From Isoetes taiwanensis (lineage: Eukaryota; Streptophyta; Lycopodiopsida; Isoetales; Isoetaceae), in contig JAJEKV010000021.1 of the NCBI GenBank assembly GCA_021234155.1, forward strand, positions 11,903,760 to 11,967,759: 64,000 nucleotides of DNA, read 5' to 3'. Numbering within the stretch: position 1 is the stretch's first letter; the number at the start of each line of letters is the position of its first letter. This document shows positions 55,948-64,000 of this stretch, in pieces. A program made the position numbers and the translations under genes. The notes below the pieces were generated by a model. It ran no database searches. It had not been told where the DNA came from and saw only the letters and a list, made by a program, of their open reading frames with translations.

Positions 55948-57012
55948 CATTTATAAGGTTCTTTGGTACAGTAATAATGTTTGGATTAACATTGTGTTGA
56001 CTTCAGGTGTCGGAGGAATGTCATATGGAATTGTTGGATTGGGAGATTCTATAGTCCACATTAACATAAAGGAAAGAAATTGGTTAGATTGATATTAATT
56101 TAGAAAATAGAACTTTAATAGCGAAATAAAATTGAATCAAATAAAAACTTTTGACACTGATGTGCTCTACAATAATGTTTTATTCACAAACCTTTAGTAG
56201 CAAAATAAAATTGAATCAGCTTTTAACATTGATATATGCTCTACAATAATGTTTTATTCACAAGGAACATCAATGTTACTCTACATTAACAATTGATGAG
56301 GTTCATAAAGAACGGTGACACTTTCTCCGCGGGTTGCTTGGCTTTGGTTTAACGGTGAAGAGAATCGGCCGGTTTGGTGATCCGAGTAGGTTTCTGTAAT
56401 AATTGGTGAAGCGAGATCAAGGGTAGAGGTTTTGAAGCAAGCTTGCTTTGTTAGCGTTCCACGTGTTGTTACTTCAGCTACAACTATTTCTCTTTCACAA
56501 TGAAACCATTGTTTATCAATCCATATGATTTTGGATGCTCCATTTGTAGCTTAAAGGTATTGCATAATTCACTTTCTGGTTCGATTAAAGTTCCAAACCT
56601 ACAATATAAATGCATTCTTGTGGCCACTGTTTGACTGGTCCGCATGACTCAGAAAAGGGCATGGAATAATCCGCCTATTGTGTGCACAAGAATCCGTTTG
56701 TTGATTGAAGCTAAAGGCTGGCTATTATGAACAATCTGGCAGGCCAAGAATATCCAAGAGTTGGAAGCAAACAGAGGGTCTAAACTCTATACTCTTTTTG
56801 AATCTGCAGCAAATCCTCGAACAGATAAAGGGAAGGAAACAAAGGCGGGTTTTGCAGCACCATATTGTAGAACCAGGAAACAATACCTTGTAAAAAAACC
56901 ATTATGCTAACTGAAGTAACATTAAAAAACAAATGCTTTTGTAAGTGTGAGCAAACAATCTACTTCGTGGTATCAAAAATCCACTCTGGCAACAAGAATC
57001 CAAGAGGGCAAG
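55948..57012. other. Interior of the TIR element, no gene supported
   Basis: TACAATAATGTTTTATTCAC occurs at about 56168 and 56242, an old local duplication. The small open frame at 56705-56893 (RPRISKSWKQTEGLNSILFL) has no known features. Confidence 0.35.
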
Positions 57013-57118
57013 TATACATACACATGCACTTGCACTTGCACATGCATAGTACACATGCACATGCATACACATGCACATGTACGTGCACATGCACATGCAT
57101 ACATATGCGCAGTATTCA
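57013..57118. repeat. Purine-pyrimidine ACATGC-type microsatellite
   Basis: Irregular repeats of ACATGC/CATGCA across about 105 bp. Alternating purine-pyrimidine tracts make open frames in several phases (56902-57262), which I reject as genes. Confidence 0.85.
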
Positions 57119-57312
57119 TGCACAAACACATGCAGAGAAAGACAACAACCCTCGGATTGTTCCAACCAACGAAAATTAACGGCTTATAAAGGGTGCACTC
57201 TAAAAATACTATTTAGTACACCTCAACGAATACAACAACGAAATCATAGAAAAACCATGTGAAAAAGCGTATAAAAATCTAAAAGTAACCCCCTGTTATT
57301 GTGCTAGATATT

Positions 57313-57578
57313 CAAGTACCTAATCATACTTTGCATCTTGTAGCTTCATTTATCAGGGGCTTGAGCAGAGACCAAGAATACATAGGAAAATGCTCGAAAT
57401 TCAAAAGCAAGAAGGATTTGACACTATACATAAAGCTTTTACAAAGGCTACTTGAAATTCTTGACATGATCTCCTATCTTCCTGATGATATGCACTCACC
57501 TCATGATCCTTTCTTTCCAGATTATGAGCAGGAGTACATGGGACCTGGACCAGTGCCAATATGTGCTGTTCAAAAAGA
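57313..57578 (+). pseudogene. Tat-like gypsy gag-pol linker remnant
   Basis: Downstream of the TIR element the frame resumes with FIRGLSRDQEYIGKCSKF and later DDMHSPHDPFFPDYEQEY, MGPGPVPICAVQK. In Tat-lineage elements a zinc-knuckle region is followed by a Pro-rich linker, which this resembles. The knuckle cysteines are mostly lost. The assignment rests mainly on its place between the gag and protease pieces. Confidence 0.5.
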
Positions 57579-57601
57579 TAGATAGATAGATAGATAGATA
57601 G
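57579..57601 (+). repeat. (GATA)n microsatellite
   Basis: Six consecutive GATA units within the gag-pol linker of the Tat-like element. Confidence 0.95.
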
Positions 57602-57775
57602 TAGTTTTAACATCACGCCACTAGAGATAAGAAGAAACAAAAAATGGAAGATTCAGAGGGTCCTATAGTTGATGTCAGAGCTGAAATATCTAAAGGTCTT
57701 TGAGGCTTTGGTTGAAGCCACAAAACAGCTCCAAGAAATGAAAAGTTCCAGACCCGAGAAAAGGATGTATCCTCT

Positions 57776-58300
57776 ATGTTGTTCATTCATCAGACTATTG
57801 TTGGTATAGACCTTGCACCAAGTGTGGTAGAGATCATGGCTGTTCATACTAGAGGAATAAATAATTCAAAGGATAAAGAGCAAGTTCAAGTGAATGAGGA
57901 GACTAATGCACTCAAGCACAAGGAAAATGAACCAAATCTGGTTCTGCCTCCTCTCCCTTGTCAAAAATACTTGAAAAAGGATAAGGAGAGTGAGGATTTT
58001 GAATCTTTGTTAAAAAATTCCAAGATTAGTGTGGATTTGCTGATCTTGCTGAAAATTGCCCCATCTTATAGAAAAAAGGTTTTGAATCTAACCAAAGGGG
58101 ATGAATTTGCTCTCACAAATCACATTGAGGAGCATGTGTTGACTCAAGAAGACTATGATCCAGGAGCTTTTACATGTGTTGCCAGAATGGGTAAAAAAAT
58201 ATTAACCAAAGTGCTGCTAGATGGAGGATCACCACTCAATGTGATGCCTCACCATATCATGAGATTATGTGGTCTAGAAATTGACAAGAAAGCTCCCATG
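57776..58300 (+). pseudogene. Tat-like gypsy protease, first part
   Basis: The frame includes SLLKNSKISVDLLILLKIAP, SYRKKVLNLTKG, the upstream helix pattern common in Tat-lineage pol. It then has GAFTCVARMGKKILTKVLLD and GGSPLNVMPHHIMRLCGLEI. D-G-G-S occupies the aspartic-protease active-site position (usually D-[STN]-G-[AS]). The frame is interrupted at about 58300, where SINE-like sequence begins. The remainder of the protease lies 3 kb away at 61282. Confidence 0.8.
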
Positions 58301-61260
58301 GTATTAGTATGGACCTTAAACAAAGTAATAAAAAAACAATGGGACTATGGTAGGTGGCACTAGGATGGTGAGGCTAAAAAAGCCATGCCCCTAGAGTTGC
58401 CCCTAGGACCTAGACTTCCTAAGGCGGGATTATATCCTGCCTATAAAGTGTGCATGTAAGGCAAAAGTTTTACCCAACGGATGTGTGGTGAGTTGGTATA
58501 GGCCTAGTAATGCCAAAAATAAATGTGCATTTGGTCATGGGTTCAAACCTTGCCAATGTATGTTTATCTTTGGGAGTTGGTTACTGGGGTTATACGATGA
58601 TGATCCCCGGCGTGGTAGAACTTAAAAGCTTCTCGTGTCCTCCACTTTTGGCTGCCGCAAGGCAGTGGGATAAAGCTAGTTTGTACAAGATTAGTTCCTA
58701 AGGCGGGATTAAATCCACGCCTACAAAGTATGCATGTATGGCAAAAGTTTTTGCTCAGCGGATGTGTGGTGAGTTGGTATAGGCCTAGTAATGCTAAAAT
58801 AAATGTGCATTTGGTCATGAGTTCAGACCTTGCCAATGTATGTTTATGTTTATCTTTGGGAGTTGGTTACTGGGGATATATGATGATGATCCCAGGCGCG
58901 TGGTAGAACTTAAAAGCCTATCGTGTCCTCCACTTTGGGCTGCCGCCAAGGTAGTGGGATAAACTAGCTAGATGCGTACAAGATTAGTCTAGTATGGACC
59001 TTAAACAAAGTAATAAAAAACAATGGGACTATGGTAGATGGCATTAGGGGCGGTGAGGCTAAAAGCCATGCCCCTAGAGTTGCCCTAGGACCTAGACTTC
59101 ACAAAGGCGGGGATTAAATCCTGCCTACAAAGTGTGCATGTAAGGCAAAATTTTTTGCCCAGCGGATGTGTGGTGAGTTGGTATAGGCCTAGTAATGCCA
59201 AAATAAATGTGCATTTGGTCATGGGTTCAAACCTTGCCAATGTATGTTTATCTTTGGGAGTTGGTTTGAGGATATCATGATGATGATCCCGTGTGGTAGA
59301 ACTTAAAAGCCTATACGTGTCCTCCACTTTGGCTGCCGCAAGGCAGTGGGATAAACTAGTGGTATAAAAGATTAGTCTGCCAAGCGCGAAGGCGGTGGGA
59401 TAACCAGCTAGTCCGCACAAGATTAGTAACCAGACTAATGTACGCATTCAGCTATTTGATCCCACGCGCCTTGCGGCGACAAAGTGGAGGACACATATAG
59501 GCTTTAAGTTCTACCCGTCGGGATCATCATCGTATATCCCCAGTAACCAACTCCCAAAGATAAACATACATTGGCAAGGTTTGAACCCATGACCAAATGC
59601 ACATTTTATTTTGGCATTACTAGACATATACCAACTCACCACACATCCGTTGGACAAAACTTTTGCCTTACATGCACACTTTGTAGGTAGGATATAATCC
59701 CACCTTAGGAAGTTAGGCACCATAGTGCTGTAAGACAGCGGTCGATCCATGGCAGTTTATCCCACTACCTTGCGGCAGCCAAAGTGGAGGACACGTATAG
59801 GCTTTTAAGTTCTACCATGCGGGGATCATCATCATTATACCCCCAATAACCAACTCCCAAAGATAAACATACATTGGCAAGGTTTGAACCCATGACCAAA
59901 TGCACATTTACTTTGGCATTATTAGGCATATACCAACTCACCACACATCCGTTGGACAAAACTTTTGCCTTATATGCACACTTTGTAGGTAGGATATAAT
60001 CCTACCTTAGGAAGTTGGGCACCATAGCGCTGTAGAGTTGCCCTAGGACCTAGACTTCCTAAAGGCGGGTTAAATCACAACAAAGTATGCATGTAAGGCA
60101 AAAGTTTTGCCCAACGGATGTGTGGAGAGTTGGTATAGGCCTAATAATGCCAAAATAAATGTGCATTTGGTCATGGGTTCAAACCTTGCCAATGTATGTT
60201 TATCTTTGGGGGTTGGTTACTGGGGTTATACGATGATGATCCTTGACGTGGTAGAACTTAAAAGCCTATACGTGTCCTCCACTTTTTTATTCCTTTGTTT
60301 AAGGTCCATACTAGACTAATCTTGTACAGACTAGCTAGTTTATCCCACCGCCTTGCGGCAGCCAAAGTGGAGGACATGTATAGGCTTTTAAGTTCTACCA
60401 CGTCGGGGATCATCATCGTATACCCCCAGTAACCAACTCCCAAAGATAAACATAGCGCTGTAAGACAACGGTCGATCCATGGCAGTTTATCCCACTACCT
60501 TGCGGCAGCCAAAGTGGAGGACACGTATAGGCTTTTAAGTTCTACCACGTCGGGGATCATCATCGTATACCCCCAATAACCAACTCCCAAAGATAAACAT
60601 ACATTGGCAAGGTTTGAACCGATGACCAAATGCACATTTATTTTGGTATTATTAGGCATATATCAACTCACCACACATCCGTTGGACAAAACTTTTGCCT
60701 TATATGCTCACTTTGTAGGTAGGATATAATCCCACCTTAGGAAGTTGGGCACCATAGCGCTGTAGAGTTGCCCCTAGGACCTAGACTTCCTAAGGCGGGA
60801 TTAAATGCATGTAAGGCAAAAGTTTTGCCCAACGGATATATGGTGAGTTGGTATAGGCCTAGTAATGCCAAAATAAATGTGCATTTGATCATGGGTTCAA
60901 ACCTTGCCAATGTATGTTTATCTTTGGGGGTTGGTTACTGGGGTTATACGATGATGATCCCTGACGTGGTAGAAGTTAAAGCCTATACGTGTCCTCCACT
61001 TTTTTATTCCTTTGTTTAAGGTCCATACTAGACTAATCTTGTACATACTAGTTAGTTTATCCCACCACCTTGCGGCAGCCAAAGTGGAGGACACATATAG
61101 GCTTTTAAGTTCTACCACGTCGGGGATCATCAACGTATAACCCCAGTAACCAACTCCCAAAGATAAACATACATTGGCAAGGTTTGAACCCATGACCAAT
61201 CCTGTCTTTGCATTTTATGTTACTCTGGTTTTTAGTTGGTGAATAAAGCTTGTCGTCCTT
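58301..61260. mobile_element. Cluster of ten SINE-like units in both orientations
   Basis: Units of roughly 270-400 bp recur in the order + + + - - + - - + -. Each contains a tRNA-like promoter: an A-box-like TGGTGAGTTGGTATAGG and, about 45 bp later, a B box GGGTTCAAACC (e.g. 58486-58500 and 58540-58549; minus-strand B boxes at about 59579, 59881, 60611 and 61181). Downstream parts share GATGATGATCCC, GTGGTAGAACTTAAAAGCC, GTGTCCTCCACTTTGGCTGC and TAGTCTAGTATGGACCTTAA. The tRNA-like head with A and B boxes identifies a tRNA-derived SINE. Several adjacent + and - units form long hairpins. Open frames on both strands (e.g. 60107-60319, 61199-60918) encode the same peptide because of this and are not genes. 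Confidence 0.85.
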
Positions 61261-61281
61261 CAAAAAAAAAAAAAAAAAAAT
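61241..61281 (+). other. AATAAA signal and poly(A) tail of a retroposed insert
   Basis: GAATAAAGCTTGTCGTCCTTC is followed by A19 at 61262-61280, directly before protease sequence resumes. A poly(A) tail about 20 nt after AATAAA marks the 3' end of a reverse-transcribed polyadenylated RNA, so the right end of the cluster was inserted by LINE-type retroposition. Confidence 0.75.
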
Positions 61282-61497
61282 CCCTTTTCTAATACCAAGA
61301 TTAACCCTATAGGAATAGTAAGCAATGTGCCAATCGATGAGAAGGAATTATTGTGGCTGCTAATTTTGTGGTTGTTGCATTTGAAGGAATTGATGAGAAA
61401 TCTGACATTTATGATCTGCTCTTGGGAAGAGAGTGGTTGTCAACAGTGGATGCAAGACCTTTATGGTCAAAAGGAGAATGTTACCATATCAAATGGC
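61282..61497 (+). pseudogene. Tat-like gypsy protease, second part
   Basis: Immediately after the poly(A) tail the sequence reads PFSNTKINPIGIVSNVPID, then, one frame over, IIVAANFVVVAFEGI and KSDIYDLLLGREWLSTVDA. D-I-Y-x-x-L-L-G-R-x-W-L is the conserved C-terminal motif of Tat/Ogre proteases. It lines up with the N-terminal half at 57776-58300, showing that the SINE cluster split this gene. Confidence 0.85.
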
Positions 61498-62046
61498 AAA
61501 AAAAAAAAAGGGATAACTCTCTACAATATGGTTGGAGAATCTGAAACTCTAAATTTCATTGAAGAAGACATTTTGGTGCCAAATCCCTGTGAAGAATATG
61601 AGTTTGCTGCATCTGATCAAGTACCAGAGCCAAAACTTTCTATTGAGGTCAATTTATCTAAAGGTGAGAGCTTTGCTTATTTATGGTTTGATGGTGGTGT
61701 CTCAAAAAGACTAAGTGTGGCCTTCTCTGTTGCAACTCTCAAGGACTCTTCAAATAGGTTGCTTGTCAAAGTAGGTCGGATTTTTTCTAACATTACTTCT
61801 AACATGGCAGAGTACAAAGCACTGATAGCAGGATTACAAGAAGCCAAGCATCTAGGTATGAGCAATATTGTCATTTTTGGTTACTCACAACTTGTTTGCA
61901 GACAGGTGTTGGGAGAATATCAAGCCAAAAATGAAGACATGATCTTGCTGAGAGACAAAGCTTTGGAACAACTAGCAAGAGCTTTAAATAATTCATCTCC
62001 AAAGCCAGAGGCTGGGGGACCAGCCTATCCTTTTTGTTTGGCATGA
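61498..62046 (+). pseudogene. Archaeal-type RNase H of the Tat-like element, directly after protease
   Basis: After an A12 tract the frame continues KKGITLYNMVGESETLNF and an acidic linker, then AYLWFDGGVSKRLSVAFSVA, NRLLVKVGRIFSNITSNMAE, YKALIAGLQEAKHLGMSNIV, IFGYSQLVCRQVLGEYQAKN. This is the extra, plant RVT_3-type RNase H (aRNH) found in Tat-lineage elements. Catalytic Asp in FDGG and Glu in MAEYKAL are present. The usual GDSQ aspartate is Tyr (GYSQ), so activity should be lost. No RT or first RNase H lies between protease and aRNH, unlike the normal PR-RT-RH-aRH-IN order. Confidence 0.85.
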
Positions 62047-62544
62047 TGCTGCCACATTTTGCCAGCATAGAAGAGCTGTGCACACAAATTACACATCTTT
62101 GGTTGTCTATTGACTAAAGCATATGTGCAAGTACTATACATATGAAGACTCACATCCTTGAAGATCACAAAGTAGACACTTGCTTGAAGAACCAAGGAAA
62201 GGACATTCATTGGATGGAGATCATGCAAACAAAGCAAGGAAGAGAAGATTCAAGCAAAGCAAACTAGAGTTTGAAGATTGGAAGACTCCTCAAGATTACT
62301 TGATATGTGGCTAATTTGAGATCACCTTGGCATGAATTCTATTTCACATGGTTCACTACATGAGTTCACTATCTCATTCCAATCCATGATACCTTGCTTG
62401 CCTCGTAATCCATGTCTCACCTTCATTTCCCTTAGCAAATTGGGCAAATAGCCTTTTCTCTAGTCAAAACACACCACTCTTACACCATTCATAGACCACA
62501 TGCTCATTATACCTCCACCATCTTGAAAAAGCAAAAAAAATTCC
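62047..62544. other. Non-coding tail between the two gypsy elements
   Basis: Low-complexity AAG/GAAGA-rich sequence follows the RNase H stop. It may be the 3' untranslated region of the Tat-like element. No LTR boundary seen. Confidence 0.35.
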
Positions 62545-64000
62545 ACTCAATTTGGCTTTTTCTATGATCTACCTTCGAGGCATCAAAAAAGAATTGGGGG
62601 AACTCACCATTCCTACCAAATCTGATGCACGCCCAATCTAGCAACGACAGTACAGGCTCAACCCAAATTACCGTGACCGCGTCAAGGCTGAAATTGACAA
62701 ACTCTTGGCTGCAGGCCTGATTTATGAGGTCAAACATTCTAAATGGGTGAGCCCCATCGTCATTGCTCTCAAACACAATGGTAAGATCCGCGTTTTGCGT
62801 GGATTGAAAAACTCAATCAAGCCGCGGGCGTGATCACTTTCAGCTTCCCTTCAGCGACCCGGTTCTTGAAGAAGTTGCTGGTCATGAGATGTACTCTTTC
62901 ATGGATGGTTTTACGGGTACAATCAAATTTCTATCAAGCAAGAAGATCAACTTAAAACTACCTTCACCACCGGTAAGTCACTTTTTTGCCTACAAGGTGG
63001 TCCCTTTTGGTTTGTCAAACTCTCCTTCAACCTTTCAGCGCATCATGCTCTCCAGTCTTTCAAGACTTTTATGAAAGATAAACCTTTTCTTCAGATCTTC
63101 CAAGATGATTTTTCTGCCTACAGCTCCATGGATGATCATTTGGACAAATTGGAGTTTGTCTTTCGAAATGTGATGAATCTAGCATTAATCTCAATCCTGA
63201 GAAGTGCACTTTCTGCGTCACCTCAGGCATTACATTTGGGTCATGTGGTGGGTAAAGAAGGCATCACCACGGATCGCTAAAATCGATTTGTAATCTTGAA
63301 AGCTCAAAGTACCGTCTAATATCAAAGAGACACGCTCTTTCCTTGATAAGGTAAATTACTATTCCACCTTCATTCCTGGACTTGCAGCTATAGCTGACCC
63401 CATTTATAAACTCACGGGTGATGAATCCACTTGGGCTTGGAATTCCCAAGCGAAGTTGCTTTCGAAGTTGAAGGCATTACTTACTCGGGCCCGGTCCTTG
63501 TTCCTCCTCAATGGGACAAAGCCTTTCCCCGTTCATGTTGGCGTCTGCTTTTGCCATTGGTGCTGTTCTCTCTCGGGCCTATGATGAAACCACGGATAAA
63601 CCAATCGCTATGCCCGGTAGGAAACTCAATCTGGCGGGCAACTATTACGCCCGCGGGCGGGGAAGCTTTTGGGCTTAGTTTTACGTGTCCAGCGCTTGAC
63701 ATTATTTGTTGGGAAGCGGATCAAGTTCTTTGTTGATCATCAAGCTCTTCTTTATTTGATCAATAAAAAGCCCCCCGGGACGAATTGCTTCGTTGGGTCC
63801 TTCGCAAGAATTAGCTCCCTTCAAAATTGTTCACAAAGGCGGGGCAAGTCTTATGTGGTGCGATTATCTTTCGCATCCACCGCGGATGATCCCTCCGCGG
63901 TGTTTACGATGCCTTTCGGGCGGCTCAATTATTCACGGTCGCGGCCCGCCCCATTGGTTTCATCACTTTCGGCAATATCTTCTCCTTTGGTGCTCTTCCT
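62545..64000 (+). mobile_element. Ty3/gypsy retrotransposon 2, RT-RNase H part (runs off the edge)
   Basis: This plus-strand copy belongs to the same family as element 1. In changing frames it shows AGLIYEVKHSKWVSPIVIAL, FAYKVVPFGLSNSPSTFQRI, FLQIFQDDFSAYSSMDDHLD, LNPEKCTFCVTSG, then VLVPPQWDKAFP, AIGAVLS-like sequence and FFVDHQALLYLINK. The IFQDDF form of the catalytic box is shared with element 1. It is densely frameshifted. Upstream gag and protease are missing, and the integrase would lie beyond position 64000. Confidence 0.88.

Larger units (their letters stand above)
54283..57304. mobile_element. 3-kb terminal-inverted-repeat element with TA target duplication
   Basis: The left terminus (54283-54394) starts GCATAATAACAGGGGGTT. 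The right terminus (57304-57192, read inward) starts GCACAATAACAGGGGGTT. The 112-bp ends match over their length, and TA flanks both (54281-54282 and 57305-57306), as for Tc1/mariner-like insertions. No transposase was seen. The interior holds an 84-bp tandem repeat, a whole palindromic element (55095-55947) and microsatellites, so it is non-autonomous and itself a landing site. A lone copy of the terminus lies at 8521-8632. Confidence 0.75.

Noticed and set aside
56902-57262. His/Thr/Cys-rich and Tyr/Met-rich open frames
   Set aside because: Translations of an ACATGC microsatellite in different frames.
58430-58700. A functional tRNA gene
   Set aside because: A and B boxes are present but the acceptor and anticodon arms do not fold as a tRNA, and ten repeated copies with shared 3' parts indicate a SINE.

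Overview
The window is repeat-dense nuclear DNA of a land plant. It holds one clearly intact host gene, a spliced plant TauE/SafE-family membrane protein at 31512-34140 with 11 exons joined at GT..AG sites, set among layers of transposable elements. The mix (decayed Ty3/gypsy and Ty1/copia elements with plant-type primer sites, tRNA-derived SINEs, long LINEs, a Helitron end, MITEs) fits a large, slowly purged plant genome such as a fern, lycophyte or gymnosperm. The sequence alone does not fix the lineage.

Layout. 0.8-7.5 kb: a minus-strand Ty3/gypsy element with frameshifted gag, protease, RT, RNase H and integrase. A second copy of the same family, on the plus strand, runs off the right edge (62.5-64 kb). 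8.5-10.2 kb: an isolated terminal repeat, short tandem repeats and a 663-bp palindromic element. 11.9-13.97 kb: an internally deleted LINE with an (AATA)n tail. 14-16.9 kb: the end of a chromodomain-bearing gypsy element, a 55-bp tandem repeat and a probable LTR. 19.9-24.2 kb: a nearly complete minus-strand LINE (ORF1, endonuclease, reverse transcriptase). 24.3 kb onward: a Helitron 3' terminus, followed on the same strand by short exon-like stretches. 26.9-29.0 kb: a degenerate repeat array of about 300-bp units, one of which is split by a 962-bp MITE with a TAA target duplication. 31.5-34.1 kb: the TauE gene, with an unusual repeat-rich downstream region to 34.85 kb. 35.2-36.74 kb: a Ty1/copia gag fragment with its primer site, split by a 737-bp Mutator-like inverted-repeat element. 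38.6-43.35 kb: a second LINE of the 20-kb family, split by a 2346-bp solo LTR and cut short by a further LTR (43350-44818). Internal DNA behind that LTR carries an unmistakable histone H3 fold (46417-46677) and several open frames of unknown function. 53.4-62.05 kb: a Tat-like gypsy element (gag, protease, RNase H, no visible RT) broken by a palindromic element, a 3-kb inverted-repeat element and a 3-kb cluster of ten SINE-like units in both orientations.

The nesting gives relative ages: LINE-B is older than the solo LTR inside it, copia is older than its MITE, and the Tat element is older than its three insertions. The observations that look least ordinary are the histone H3 fold within an LTR element, the palindromic family whose copies share a core but have copy-specific outer arms, the SINE inverted cluster, and the protease-RNase H reading frame lacking RT. 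All exon boundaries, target duplications and motifs were read by eye; no database search was possible.
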